Made by a program: the position numbers and the translations under genes. From Microbacterium murale (lineage in GTDB: Bacteria > Actinomycetota > Actinomycetes > Actinomycetales > Microbacteriaceae), in assembly GCF_014635185.1 (NCBI RefSeq), contig NZ_BMCM01000006.1, forward strand, positions 124,001-188,000: 64,000 nt of DNA. Direction: 5' to 3'. Within the stretch, counting starts at the first letter, position 1; every line of letters starts with the position of its first letter. This document shows, one piece after another, positions 27,101-35,668 of this stretch. The notes beneath the pieces are model-generated. The model was not told where the DNA came from. It did no database searches and worked only from the letters and a program-made list of their open reading frames with translations.

Positions 27101-27581
27101 CGTCGAGCTGATCGACATATGCCGCGAGCTGCATGAGAGCGGTGACGCGCGCCGTCCTGGCGAGCTTGGAGTCCTGAACGCGCCAGGTTCCGTCGTCTTC
27201 TCGCAGCAGGAAGTCGGCGAAACCGACGAACTCGTCGGTGGAGAACGCTGCTTGGAAGAGTACCTTCGCGTCGGAGCGCAGCGCGGCCCCGGTCTCTGCG
27301 ACGACCGCGGCGAGGGACGATGCCGCGGCGGACGACACCTTGGCGACCTCGTGCACAGCATCCGCGCCGAAGCGCTCGCGATAGGCCTCGAGGACCTTCA
27401 CCTCGTGCAGATCACCGAGCTTCGCCGCACGCGCCAGCGTGGCGTCTTCAGGCTCGATGACCACAGGGACGCGACCCAGCTTCGCGTCGATCGCACGGGA
27501 CCACGCGAACTCGCACTCGGCGGCCGCCTTCAGGTCGCTGGCGCTGAAGATGACGCGCTGCGCCTGAGTGTCGATCCGCAT
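24087..27581 (-). CDS. TM0106-type RecB-like nuclease fused to RNase H-like domain and SF1 helicase
   Basis: 1,164 residues. N-terminal part: PD-(D/E)xK nuclease (VGFADFLL near residue 120, then QDSKLA and LMQLAAY), ending in a cysteine cluster ACGRCATC that with the early AAECEF cysteine may hold an Fe-S cluster. Middle: TM0106/YprB-like RNase H fold (IFFDFEGDPLY, then IYHYAPYETSHLVAMAARYG). C-terminal: UPF1-like SF1 helicase with Walker A GPPGTGKTYTGSRV, DEAGQFSLAS, LLLGDPQQLPQ, FQGKEAVVSITTL and RLNVAISRAQ. It is probably a DNA repair nuclease-helicase. TACGCT 6 nt before the ATG suggests a leaderless mRNA. No partner gene is evident. Confidence 0.92.
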   Translation of the reverse strand: MRIDTQAQRVIFSASDLKAAAECEFAWSRAIDAKLGRVPVVIEPEDATLARAAKLGDLHEVKVLEAYRERFGADAVHEVAKVSSAAASSLAAVVAETGAALRSDAKVLFQAAFSTDEFVGFADFLLREDDGTWRVQDSKLARTARVTALMQLAAYVDQLDGLGIPRSDWVDLILGDGTISTHAVDDLLPLFHVRRARLRALIADRRVETGADGEALAWGDDRGDLEIVACGRCATCTEQVDAHRDLLMVARMRPVQRARLRAAGIETIEDLAAAVAAPAGMNVDTFESLRAQARLQLRADADDAPTFDVYHPGAIHTLPRPSRGDIFFDFEGDPLYTEPAADGHAQWGIDYLFGWVDNEDQYTPLWAHTFADEKIALGQFLDFVDARRAAHPDMHIYHYAPYETSHLVAMAARYGIRESDVDRLLREGVFVDLYPLVLRTVRVGSRSYSIKKLEPLYMGEEVRTSDVQKGDDSIVQYVAARALAEAGESAEAESVLADLADYNRYDCVSTRRLRNWLIEIAKQKGVSPAPPDETEELVYEPSHRSVSLLADAEQDVEAGGDGEVHRVAAAAIDYYPREAKSFWVGHFQRLREPVSMWDQTRDVVRVDTGQSALRRDWSVEEGRRVASREIEIRGEISPGTTLGEGANPFALYPFPAPFDVEAPSRAVHVARAVTVGEVLDDGYVIVETAAGGQTWDEFPVALTPAAPPRVVSLQGAIDEWADAVHDAAPSFPADAATDILRRIPPRTRSGSGLPVVTGGAAGADGGVDRIDAIVRGVLDLDRSYLAVQGPPGTGKTYTGSRVIARLVNEYGYRVGVVAQSHAIIETLLDRVVADGVPPGQVAKAPKDKDSDPKYTAIPKTGMASFLAEHAGQGVVVGGTAWDFSNTARVERDGLDLLVIDEAGQFSLASTIAVAAGAKSLLLLGDPQQLPQVSQGAHPEPVDTSALGWVMDGDAVIRPEYGYFLDRSWRMHPAVAAPVSRLSYAGQLASAPGTDQRAVAGIEPGLHVISLRHRRNATQSPEEAAEVVRIVRDLLGREFAEPDAAPRPLTEGDIIVVAPYNAQKQLVIDALAAAGMAGVPVGTVDNFQGKEAVVSITTLAASSGRDAPRGPEFLLLQNRLNVAISRAQVAAYLIHSPALLDDLPRTPEGVARMSAFARLVGADQD

Positions 27582-27631
27582 GTTTCGAGCGTAGCCGGGG
27601 GCTCAGACAGCGGATGCTGCGGGTGCTTCGA

Positions 27632-27731
27632 GGCTTCGACTCGCTGCGCTCGCTCAACCCGTTTCGTCTCGCCTACGGCTCGCTCAACGCCCCGCGTAGC
27701 AGTCGCCAGCCCAACGCCCCGCGTAGCGGGG
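27632..27731. repeat. Intergenic repeat copy A plus short hairpin
   Basis: 27632-27689 carries GGCTTCGACTCGCTGCGC..., with CTCGCTCAACCCGTTTCGTC inside, shared with two copies at 29.6-29.8 kb. AACGCCCCGCGTAGC is present twice (27686-27700 and 27714-27728), and the second makes the hairpin CCCCGC-GTA-GCGGGG (27717-27731). It fills the 165-bp gap between the nuclease-helicase and nadE. Confidence 0.8.
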
Positions 27732-27746
27732 CCGCGGGCAGTGCCC

Positions 27747-28565
27747 TCAGCGCCACCAGTCGTCGTCGGGTACGACCGGAAGGTGTCGCTTGTGCTGAGT
27801 GGCGAGGTACTTTCCCTCCAGGCGTGCCGCGGCCGCAGCATCCACCGGCTTGCCCTCGAGATAGTCGTCGATCTGCTCGTAGGTGAGGCCGAGTTCGTCC
27901 TCGTCGGCGCGTCCGGGCTGGTCATCGAGAAGGTCGGCGGTGGGAATCTTCATCCACAGCCGCTCCGGGGCTTCCAGCGCGCGCAGCAGCGCCTTGCCCT
28001 GGCGTTTGGTGAGGCCGGAAAGAGGCAGGATATCGGCGGCGCCGTCGCCGAACTTCGTGTAGAAGCCCGTCACGGCCTCGGCGGCATGGTCGGTGCCGAT
28101 GACCAGATGTCCGTCGTGTCCGGCGAGCGCGTACTGCGTGACCATGCGGATGCGGGCCTTGATGTTGCCGCGGTTGAAGTCGGTGATGTCGGCGCCTGCC
28201 GCCTGCTCGATGTCCTTCTCGACGCCGTCGACGCCGTTCTGGATGTTCACCTCGACCGTGCGATCCGGGGCGATGAAGCCGAGCGCGGCGGTCGCGTCTT
28301 CCGCGTCGTGCTGCACCTTGTACGGCAGGCGCACGGCGATGAAGTCCGCCTCTCCGCCGGCGGAGCGCACGCGTTCGACCGCGAGCTGCGCGAGCCGGCC
28401 GGCGAGCGTCGAGTCCTGCCCTCCCGAGATCCCGAGCACGAATCCCTTCGCGCCGGCCTTGGTCAGGTAGTCGACGAGGAACTGCACGCGGCGTTCGATC
28501 TCGACGGCCGGGTCGATCTCGGCGTGCACTCCGAGTGTCTGAGCGATCTCCTGCTGAAGCGTCAT
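27747..28565 (-). CDS. nadE: Ammonia-dependent NAD synthetase
   Basis: 272 residues, the length of the single-domain, ammonia-using NadE. The PP-loop is [12 protein letters not shown] (near residue 46). [22 protein letters not shown] and [14 protein letters not shown] are family blocks, and the C-terminus [14 protein letters not shown] is typical. It adenylates and amidates nicotinate adenine dinucleotide to NAD. The frame is open much further upstream, but the ATG at 28565 gives the standard N-terminus. Confidence 0.96.
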   Translation of the reverse strand: MTLQQEIAQTLGVHAEIDPAVEIERRVQFLVDYLTKAGAKGFVLGISGGQDSTLAGRLAQLAVERVRSAGGEADFIAVRLPYKVQHDAEDATAALGFIAPDRTVEVNIQNGVDGVEKDIEQAAGADITDFNRGNIKARIRMVTQYALAGHDGHLVIGTDHAAEAVTGFYTKFGDGAADILPLSGLTKRQGKALLRALEAPERLWMKIPTADLLDDQPGRADEDELGLTYEQIDDYLEGKPVDAAAAARLEGKYLATQHKRHLPVVPDDDWWR

Positions 28566-28665
28566 GCGTCCAGTATCCACCTTGACTGTTACGCGCCTGT
28601 GACACGGATGGAATATGTCCGGCGCACATCGGCTTGACTGGAACAGACGACAGAAAGCGAGCCTC

Positions 28666-29619
28666 ATGACTCTTCTCGGCAGCAGCGACCTCGACGTGTT
28701 CCCCCTCGCCCTCGGCGGCAATGTGTTCGGCTGGACAGCCGACCGCGACTCCTCATTCGAGATCCTCGACGCATTCACAACAGGCGGTGGGGACTTCATC
28801 GACACCGCCGACGGCTACAGCGCCTGGGTGCCCGGCAACAGCGGTGGCGAGAGCGAGACGATCGTCGGCGAGTGGCTCGCCGATCGTAAGCCGTCTGACA
28901 TCACGATCGCGACGAAGGTCAGCTCCCACCCGCAGTTCAAGGGGCTGTCCGCCAAGAACGTCCGCGCCGCCGCCGAGGCATCGCTCAAGCGGCTCGGCGT
29001 CGACACGATCGATCTGTACTACGCGCACTTCGACGACGCCGAGACGCCGCTCGAGGAGACCGTCGCGGCGTTCGGTCAGCTCGTGACCGACGGCCTGGTG
29101 CGGCACACCGCCGTCTCCAACTACTCCGCGGGCCGCATCCGCTCCTGGATATCACTTGCGCAGGATGCCGGAACCGCCGTTCCTGTCGCCGTACAGCCGC
29201 ACTACAACCTCGTGCATCGCAACGATGTCGAGGAGAGCATCGTGCCGGTCGCTGAGGAGTTCGGACTGAGCCTCGTGCCGTACTACGCGCTGGCGAGCGG
29301 CTTCCTGACCGGGAAGTACCGTTCGACGGATGCTTCCGCGGTGGAGTCCGCACGCGCCGGCGGAGCCGCCAAGTATGCGACCCCGCACGGACTGCGGATC
29401 ATCGACGAACTGGAGAGTATTGCCGCAGCGCACGGGGCGTCGATCACGTCGGTGTCGCTGGCATGGCTGCGGTCGCAGCCGACCGTTGCCGCGCCGATCG
29501 CGAGCGCGTCGCGGGTCGAGCAGGTGGCGGATCTGCTCGCCGGCGCGAAGCTCGAGCTGTCGGACGAAGAGCTGCGCGCGCTCGACGATGTCTCGGCCTG
29601 GAGCCCCGCGCACGCTTGA
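28666..29619 (+). CDS. Aldo/keto reductase
   Basis: 317 residues, TIM-barrel AKR. Catalytic residues are visible in order: Asp and Tyr in DTADGYSAW, Lys in IATKVSSHP, and His in YYAHFDD. The NADP-binding end [12 protein letters not shown]...[15 protein letters not shown] is also typical. No Shine-Dalgarno of note precedes the ATG at 28666. The substrate is unknown; the family includes general aldehyde reductases. It is divergent from nadE and convergent with sbcC. Confidence 0.9.
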   Translation: MTLLGSSDLDVFPLALGGNVFGWTADRDSSFEILDAFTTGGGDFIDTADGYSAWVPGNSGGESETIVGEWLADRKPSDITIATKVSSHPQFKGLSAKNVRAAAEASLKRLGVDTIDLYYAHFDDAETPLEETVAAFGQLVTDGLVRHTAVSNYSAGRIRSWISLAQDAGTAVPVAVQPHYNLVHRNDVEESIVPVAEEFGLSLVPYYALASGFLTGKYRSTDASAVESARAGGAAKYATPHGLRIIDELESIAAAHGASITSVSLAWLRSQPTVAAPIASASRVEQVADLLAGAKLELSDEELRALDDVSAWSPAHA

Positions 29620-29638
29620 GGCAGCGGGCTCGGCGAAG

Positions 29639-29805
29639 GTTTCGACTCGCTGACGCTCGCTCAACCCGTTTCGGCTCCGGCGCTCCGCGCCTGCGCTCAA
29701 CGACCCGCGGTGGTAGCAGTCTCATCGGCACCTTCGCGAGACGTTGAGCGAGCCGAAGGCGAGACGAAACGGGTTGAGCGATGAGCGCAGCGAAGAGTCG
29801 AAACC
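29639..29805. repeat. Inverted pair of the intergenic repeat (copies B and C)
   Basis: Copy B (29639-29703, forward) begins GGTTTCGACTCGCTGACGC and contains GCTCAACCCGTTTCG. Copy C (29742-29805) is the reverse complement version, ending GAGTCGAAACC. Together they could fold into a long hairpin between the convergent aldo/keto reductase and sbcC genes and so act as a two-way terminator. Copy A at 27.6 kb shares the core. Confidence 0.85.
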
Positions 29806-29810
29806 GGGGC

Positions 29811-32800
29811 TCAGGTGCGGATGCGGCTGGGGCCGTTCTCGGTCTGCTCGACCACGAGCTGTGCCGGGATCTGCTCCTGCATCGACTCGACGTGGCTGAT
29901 GATCCCGACGGTTCGACCGCCGGAGCGCAGTTCGTCGAGCGTGCGCATCGCGACGTCGAGGGTGTCGGCGTCGAGGGATCCGAATCCTTCGTCGATGAAA
30001 AGAGTGTCGAGCTGGATGCCGCCGGCGCGCGCCGTCACGACCTCGGCCAGGCCGAGCGCGAGGGCCAGTGAGCTGAGGAACGTCTCCCCTCCCGACAGCG
30101 ACTGTGCGGGCCTGGTCTGCCCCGTGAACGCGTCGAATACGACGATGCCGAGACCGGATGCTGCGCCCCGAGCCGCAAGCGCATCCGAGTGCTGCAACTG
30201 ATACCGCCCCGTCGACATGTCGCCGAGGCGGCGGTTCGCTGCCTGGACGATCTCCTCCAGCTCCGCCGCGAGCACGAACGTCTCGAGTGTCATCTTGTGG
30301 GTGTTACCCGCACGGCCGGCGATCGTGTCGGCCAGAGCGCGGATGATCTCGTACTCGGCCTGCTGGTCGGCGCTGCGCGCGTGCTCGGTTGCGGCGGAGT
30401 CGATGAGTCCCGCAAGCTGCTCAGCCGTGCTCTGCGCACGGTTGGCGGTGTCGACGGCTGACTTCCAGGCCGCACGAGCCTCGGCCGCCGTCTGCTCCGC
30501 GGGCGCCAGGTCGATCGGGTCTTCGGGGAGTGTGCGCAGTTCGAGTTCGAGCAGGGTCGCACGCTCTTTCGCACGCTGCACGCTGTGCGCAGTGATGCGC
30601 GAATCGAGCTCTGCCTGCTCGGCGGATGAACGCAGGGCCTGCTGCACGGCCGTGGCATCGTCGAAATCGGAGGCGGCGAGGGCAGCCTGTTGCTCTGTCT
30701 GTGTCTCGATCAGCGCTGTTGTGCGTCGGGCATGCTCGGCGAGGGCAGCAGCCAGTGCCTGTGCGGCTTCGATCTGCGCCTCCGCCGAGGCCAGACGCTC
30801 CCGCACGGAGCCGAATGCACCGCGGCCGTCGGCGATCGACTCCTGCGCCTCGCGGCTGCGTTGTTCGATCAATGCGAGCGACTCGCGCGCGGCGGCGAGC
30901 GCGGCGGCGGATTCCGTGCGCTCGTTCTCGAGCTGCACCGCGCGTGCGTCCGCCTCCGACAGCCGGGCGTCAAGTGCGGGCAGTGCGGCGGCCGCCGCTA
31001 CCGTGTCGGCATGAGCGACCGCGGCTGCGTTGACCTCGGATTCCGCCGCTTCAATCGTGCGCTTCTCTGCGCGAGCCCCCGCTGCGGCGAGCTCTGCACG
31101 CACCGTGGCGAATCGTTCTGCGGCATCGCGTTCTGCCTCGGTCGCGGCATCTCGAACCGCCTCGGCCGACTCGATGTCGTCTGCCGAGACGGGGTCGGTG
31201 TGCGTGGCGGGTGCGGGATGCGATGTCGATCCGCACACCGCACAGGGTTCGCCGTCGACAAGAGCCGTCGCGAACTCTCCGGCAAAGCCGTCGAGGCGTC
31301 GACGACGCAGTTCGGCGAGTTCGTTCTGGGCGGCGGCCAGAGCAGTGCTGGCTTCGGAAAGTCGACGCTCGGCGGTCTCCAGTTCACCGCTGAGCCGCGC
31401 GCTCTCGACAGCGGCGTCGCGCCTCGCCTTCGCTGCGTCGTGGGAACGCGCGAGATCATCGACACGGTCGGCGAGGCGCCTGGTCTCGTCACGCTGCCCT
31501 GTCAGCTCGGCGAGCATGGCCGGCAGAGCAGCGCGTTCTGTCTCGCTTGCGTCGACGCGCTCGGATGCTGTGGCGACCTGCTTCTCGGCGGACGCGAGTT
31601 CTGCGGCCAGTGCGGGAGCCGCGGCTTCCAGCTCGGCGGCACGCGCCCACGCACCGCTTTCCCGGGTACGATCGGCGGCCCAGGCCTCCAGCAGTGCGAC
31701 GGCATCGCCGCCTGACTCGTCGTCGCGCGAGTCCGCCATCAGGTCCGGCAGGTCTGCGCCTGTCGCCTCCCACGCCGACCGCGCCGTCTCCTCGGCGGCA
31801 GCAGCCGCCGTCCGCGCGTCCTCCGCATGTGTCGTGGCCTTGATCGTGGCGCGCAGCGCCTCGGCAGCCCGCGCGCGCTCGAGCGACTGTCGCGCCTCGA
31901 TGATCTGCGGTTCCTCGGCATCGAGTGCTTCGAGCGCAGCGCGTGCGCGATCGCGCTCCTGCTGAGCCTTCTTCTCTTCGCGTGCCGCGACGAGTGCGGC
32001 ATCCGCTATGGCGAGCGACTTCTCGGCGCCGTCCTGTTCGGCGACGCGGCGCTCGGCCTGATACTCAGCGCGGGTGAGCGCCAGGCGCAGCGCCTCGAGC
32101 CGAGTTTCCGTGCCGCCGGAACCGGACGCCGCGGGCGCCGCCTCGTCATCAGCCGAGCGATCTCCCCACAACGTCGCAATCGTGACGACGCGTTCGGCCT
32201 CCTCCACACGTGCCATCACCGTGGCGAGGCGACCGGCGAGGGCGTTCTCGGCAGCCCGGCGCCGCTCGTCGAACCGCGACTGCACGTCGTCGAAGCGCTC
32301 GGTACCGAACAGTCGGCGCAGCAGTGCCTGGCGTTCCTTGCTGTCGGCGAGCAGGAAGCGGGCGAAACGGTTCTGGGCGAGCAGGATCACCTGCAGGAAC
32401 TGTTCTCTGCTCAGCTGCAGGATCTCGTCGAGCTCATTCCCGACGTCGACCGCGCGGGCCGCCCGGCCTACCCATCCCTCGTCGATCCATTCGTCGAGCG
32501 CGACCGCCGAAGCCTGCTTCGTGAGCCCGCCACCGCGCTTCGCCGGACGCTGGTACTCCGGCGAACGCGTGACACGGAACCGACCGGCTGTCGTACTGAA
32601 CTCGACGACGACTTCGCTGACGTCCTCAGGAGCGCAGTAGTCGCTGCGCAGTCGCTTGTCACCGCTCTCGTACCGCGGAACCCCGCCATAAAGGCCGAAG
32701 CAGACGGCATCCAGAATGCTCGACTTGCCCGCTCCGGTTCGACCGGCGATCAGGAAGATGCCGTCGTCGGCGAAGCCGTCGAAGTCGACGAGCTGTCGAT

Positions 32801-32846
32801 CGAGGAACGGACCGAATCCCTCGATCTCGAGACGGTGGAGGCGCAC
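29811..32846 (-). CDS. sbcC: DNA repair exonuclease SbcC (SMC-like ATPase)
   Basis: 1,011 residues. Walker A is AGRTGAGKSSILDAV at about residue 35. Two long Ala/Glu/Arg coiled-coil arms flank the zinc hook EPCAVCGSTSHP (C-x2-C, near the middle). The C-terminal lobe has SLSGGETFLSSLALALGLAEV and Walker B LDTLFIDEGFGSLD. With SbcD it forms the Mre11-Rad50-like complex that opens DNA hairpins and processes double-strand ends. Its start overlaps the sbcD stop. Confidence 0.96.
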   Translation of the reverse strand: MRLHRLEIEGFGPFLDRQLVDFDGFADDGIFLIAGRTGAGKSSILDAVCFGLYGGVPRYESGDKRLRSDYCAPEDVSEVVVEFSTTAGRFRVTRSPEYQRPAKRGGGLTKQASAVALDEWIDEGWVGRAARAVDVGNELDEILQLSREQFLQVILLAQNRFARFLLADSKERQALLRRLFGTERFDDVQSRFDERRRAAENALAGRLATVMARVEEAERVVTIATLWGDRSADDEAAPAASGSGGTETRLEALRLALTRAEYQAERRVAEQDGAEKSLAIADAALVAAREEKKAQQERDRARAALEALDAEEPQIIEARQSLERARAAEALRATIKATTHAEDARTAAAAAEETARSAWEATGADLPDLMADSRDDESGGDAVALLEAWAADRTRESGAWARAAELEAAAPALAAELASAEKQVATASERVDASETERAALPAMLAELTGQRDETRRLADRVDDLARSHDAAKARRDAAVESARLSGELETAERRLSEASTALAAAQNELAELRRRRLDGFAGEFATALVDGEPCAVCGSTSHPAPATHTDPVSADDIESAEAVRDAATEAERDAAERFATVRAELAAAGARAEKRTIEAAESEVNAAAVAHADTVAAAAALPALDARLSEADARAVQLENERTESAAALAAARESLALIEQRSREAQESIADGRGAFGSVRERLASAEAQIEAAQALAAALAEHARRTTALIETQTEQQAALAASDFDDATAVQQALRSSAEQAELDSRITAHSVQRAKERATLLELELRTLPEDPIDLAPAEQTAAEARAAWKSAVDTANRAQSTAEQLAGLIDSAATEHARSADQQAEYEIIRALADTIAGRAGNTHKMTLETFVLAAELEEIVQAANRRLGDMSTGRYQLQHSDALAARGAASGLGIVVFDAFTGQTRPAQSLSGGETFLSSLALALGLAEVVTARAGGIQLDTLFIDEGFGSLDADTLDVAMRTLDELRSGGRTVGIISHVESMQEQIPAQLVVEQTENGPSRIRT

Positions 32847-34000
32847 TAGACGAGTGCCTCGGCGGCCACGCGCTCGTCGAGGACTTCACGGATGAGCTCG
32901 CTCTCGCGTTCACTGGGGCCCTGCCCCGCACGAACATGCTCGAGGAACGCCTCGATGCGCTCGGTGTCGGTGACTGCGGACTTCAGGCGTTCGGCATACG
33001 AATGCTCCGCGCGCTCGGCACCACCGACCGGAGCGTGCTGCACCATCGCGCAGTGCGGGAAGCGCTCCTTCAGCCGCCGCATCGGCTCGGCCTGCGGCAG
33101 CACGTCGGTGTAGATCGCGCACACCCAGTCGTCGGCGTGATCCTCGACATTCGCCTCGGAGAGAATCTCGTCGAGCGTTCCCGTAAGCGTCACGAGTCGG
33201 CGCGGCACCGGCAGCGCCAGCCATTCGACGGAAGCGAGGCCGGCGGCATCGAGATCGATCAGCCAGGAGCCGCGTTCCTTGTGCTGCTCGCCGAAGCTGT
33301 AGTGCAGCGGCGCACCCGCGTAACGGACACGGTCGCTCAGCTGCTGCCGTCCGTGGATGTGCCCGAGCGCGACGTAATCGGGGCCGTCGAAGACATCGAG
33401 CGGCACGACATCGAGTCCGCCCTGTCGCACTTCGCGTTCGAGGCCTGCCGTGGCATCGACCCCGGCGGCGAAGCAGTGCGCGATCGCGACCGAGCGTCCG
33501 CCGTGCGCTGCCATTCCGGCACGCACGAGCCCCATCGCGTGCGCCATGGTCTGCGCCTGTGTGCGCAGGGCGAGATCTGGCCAGTACTGGCGCACGATCG
33601 CCGGTTCGAGGTACGGGATGCCGTAGAAGTGCACCGGACCGTCGGAGTCGGAGATCGTGACCGGCGTACCGATCGCACGCGGATCGGTGACGACATGGAT
33701 GCCGTCGCGCAGCAGACGCGCTTGGAATCCCAGTCGCGCGGCGGAGTCGTGGTTGCCGCTCGTGACGATGACCTTGGCGCCGGTGTCATGGAGGGCGACC
33801 AGCGTGTCGCCGAGCAGCGTGTATGCCGGGCCGGCGGGCGTCGAGGAGTCGAACACATCACCTGCGACGATCACAGCATCCACCGCATTCTCACGCACCT
33901 GCTCGACCAGCGCACGCAGCACCTCGGCCAGCGCATCCATGGTCGAGGTGCCATGGAACGTGCGGCCGATGTGCCAGTCGGAGGTGTGCAGGATTCGCAT
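32846..34000 (-). CDS. sbcD: DNA repair exonuclease SbcD (Mre11-like)
   Basis: 384 residues. Phosphoesterase motifs are in order: HTSDWHIGRTFHG, AGDVFDSSTP, SGNHDSAARLGF, IAHCFAAG and LGHIHGRQQ, giving the two-manganese nuclease site. The ATG at 34000 starts MRILHTSDWH, as is standard; TACGGT lies 6 nt upstream, so the sbcDC mRNA may be leaderless. Confidence 0.96.
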   Translation of the reverse strand: MRILHTSDWHIGRTFHGTSTMDALAEVLRALVEQVRENAVDAVIVAGDVFDSSTPAGPAYTLLGDTLVALHDTGAKVIVTSGNHDSAARLGFQARLLRDGIHVVTDPRAIGTPVTISDSDGPVHFYGIPYLEPAIVRQYWPDLALRTQAQTMAHAMGLVRAGMAAHGGRSVAIAHCFAAGVDATAGLEREVRQGGLDVVPLDVFDGPDYVALGHIHGRQQLSDRVRYAGAPLHYSFGEQHKERGSWLIDLDAAGLASVEWLALPVPRRLVTLTGTLDEILSEANVEDHADDWVCAIYTDVLPQAEPMRRLKERFPHCAMVQHAPVGGAERAEHSYAERLKSAVTDTERIEAFLEHVRAGQGPSERESELIREVLDERVAAEALV

Positions 34001-34040
34001 ATTCACACCGTACGGACGGTCACGGACATTCACGCCGAGG

Positions 34041-34095
34041 CGTGCCGCGGCATCCTTCGACGGGCACAGGCCAGTTTCGAAGGTGCCGCGGCACG
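34041..34095 (-). terminator. Long hairpin after the MFS exporter gene
   Basis: Arms CGTGCCGCGGCA (34041-34052) and CCTTCGA (34054-34060) pair with TCGAAGG (34077-34083) and TGCCGCGGCACG (34084-34095), 19 pairs with one bulge. It lies between the exporter stop and sbcD. It has no T-run, so it may work as a Rho-dependent or processing structure instead of a simple terminator. Confidence 0.6.
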
Positions 34096-34103
34096 ACAGA
34101 GGA

Positions 34104-35561
34104 TCAGTGCACGAGCACCGGGGCGCTCTCCGATTCGACTCCGCCCTGCGGCAGCAGATCCTCCTTGCGCCCGCGCACCATCGTGATGGCGATGACGGAT
34201 GCCACGACCATGCCGACCGCTGCCGCGATGAACACTCCGCTGTAGCCTCCGGTGAGAGTGTCGAGTCCGACCTCACCCTGTGCGTGTCCACCGACCACGG
34301 CGGCATACACCGCGGTGAACACCGACAGTCCGATCGATCCGCCGATCTGCATGGCGGAGTTCGTCACCGCTGAGGCGACACCCGCGTCGTGCGGCGCGAC
34401 ACCCGTGAGCGCGACGTTCTGCAGTGGGATGAAGACGAACGCCATGCCCATTCCCATGACGAGCAGAGCCGGGGCGACTTGGACGAAGTAGTTGCCACCC
34501 GGTGTGATGAACGACAGGTAGATCAGTGCGGCAGCGACCACGAGCGGTCCGCCGACGAGCATCGGACGCGGACCGATCTTGCCGAGCATCTTGGTCGCGA
34601 CGCCCGCGAGCACCATGGTGCCTAGCGGCAGCGGCAGGCTCGCGACGCCGGCCTCCAGCGCGCCCATGCCGAGCACGATCTGGAGGTGGAACGTGAGATA
34701 CAGCGTCGCGCCGATCATGACGCTGCCTGCGACGGCCTGGATGAGGAACGCGCCACCGCGAACCTTGTGGGTGACCACGCGCAGCGGAAGCAGCGGGTTG
34801 CTCACCTTCATCTCGACCCACACGAACACGGCCAGCAGAATCACACCGAGGGCGATGAATGTGATGGTGAGCGGGTTGCCCCAGCCGGTCTCCGCGAGGC
34901 TGAAGCCATAGACGAGTGTTCCGAGACCCGCGGTCACGAGAAGCGCGCCCCACATGTCGTAGCGGTTGTCGCCCTCGGCCTTGCTCTCCGTGAGGAACAG
35001 CGCACCACCGATGAGACCGATCGCCACGAAGAACAGGTTGACGAGCAGGCACCAGCGCCAGTCGAGGAACTCGGTGAGGAATCCTCCGAGCACCATGCCG
35101 ACCGCAGCTCCGGCTCCGGCGACCGTGCCGAACACGGCGAAGGCCGTGTTGCGCTCCTTGCCGGAGGGGAACAGCGTGGTCAGCAGCGCGAGAGCCGCCG
35201 GCGCGAGCATCGCGGCGAAGACGCCCTGCAGAGCTCGTCCGAGAATGAGTTCCCAGCCTGCGGCGGCCATGCCGGCGTACAGCGATGCCAGGCCGAAGCC
35301 GATCATGCCGACCATGAACGTGCGCTTACGGCCCCAGTAGTCGGCGACACGCCCTCCGAGGAGCAGCAGCGCGCCGAACGAGAGTGCATAGGCGGTGACG
35401 ACCCACTGACGCAGGTGATCGTCCATGTTCAGGGCGGCCTGCGCCTGCGGAAGGGCGATGTTGACGATCGTGCCGTCGAGGACGACGACGAGCTGTGTCA
35501 AAGAGATGACGAAGAGCGCCCACCATTTGGCTTTCGGATGGGTGCGCAGGGGTGAAGACAT
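34104..35561 (-). CDS. MFS multidrug exporter, DHA2 (EmrB/QacA) family
   Basis: 485 residues, about 14 membrane helices. DHA2 motifs: LDGTIVNIALPQAQAAL in helix one, LLLGGRVADYWGRKRTFM (motif A) after helix two, and RALQGVFAAMLAPAALALL plus the motif C region GTVAGAGAAVGMVLGG. It expels cationic or hydrophobic drugs using protons. I chose the ATG at 35561 because CCGGAGG lies 10 nt upstream. That same ribosome site is one arm of a perfect hairpin, so synthesis is probably controlled at the RNA level (see the leader features). Confidence 0.92.
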   Translation of the reverse strand: MSSPLRTHPKAKWWALFVISLTQLVVVLDGTIVNIALPQAQAALNMDDHLRQWVVTAYALSFGALLLLGGRVADYWGRKRTFMVGMIGFGLASLYAGMAAAGWELILGRALQGVFAAMLAPAALALLTTLFPSGKERNTAFAVFGTVAGAGAAVGMVLGGFLTEFLDWRWCLLVNLFFVAIGLIGGALFLTESKAEGDNRYDMWGALLVTAGLGTLVYGFSLAETGWGNPLTITFIALGVILLAVFVWVEMKVSNPLLPLRVVTHKVRGGAFLIQAVAGSVMIGATLYLTFHLQIVLGMGALEAGVASLPLPLGTMVLAGVATKMLGKIGPRPMLVGGPLVVAAALIYLSFITPGGNYFVQVAPALLVMGMGMAFVFIPLQNVALTGVAPHDAGVASAVTNSAMQIGGSIGLSVFTAVYAAVVGGHAQGEVGLDTLTGGYSGVFIAAAVGMVVASVIAITMVRGRKEDLLPQGGVESESAPVLVH

Positions 35562-35565
35562 GGAA

Positions 35566-35600
35566 AAACCTCCGGTGTCGTATGAGGATGCCGGAGGTTT
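35566..35600 (-). promoter_or_regulatory. Hairpin hiding the ribosome site of the MFS exporter
   Basis: On the minus strand AAACCTCCGG, a 15-nt loop, CCGGAGGTTT: a perfect 10-bp stem whose second arm is the Shine-Dalgarno of the exporter, followed by TTCC-ATG. The stem plus TTTTT could also act as an intrinsic terminator. A second hairpin, 35618-35651 (ACCGTTC/GAACGGT with inner GCTGA/TCAGC), precedes it. Confidence 0.72.
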
Positions 35601-35668
35601 CAAGCCTCGGACCAGCTACCGTTCTGGGCGCTGACCGCCTCAGCGAACGGTGCTGAGCAGAGTTCCAT
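35600..35668 (-). CDS. Possible 22-codon leader peptide of the MFS exporter
   Basis: An ATG at 35668 opens a frame of 22 codons ending in NGSWSEA and a TGA placed directly against the first arm of the ribosome-site hairpin. A ribosome paused near the end of this frame would cover that arm and free the exporter start. This is the usual layout of translation attenuators. Weak points: the only Shine-Dalgarno-like AGGA is about 13 nt from the ATG, and TACAAT overlapping the ATG could be a -10 box, in which case the frame would not be on the mRNA. Confidence 0.4.
   Translation of the reverse strand: MELCSAPFAEAVSAQNGSWSEA

Noticed and set aside
25824..28637. A 937-codon open frame on the plus strand opposite the nuclease-helicase and nadE genes
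   Set aside because: It lies antisense to two clearly conserved genes, has Arg- and His-heavy unlikely composition and no domain, and is the usual by-product of high-GC coding DNA.
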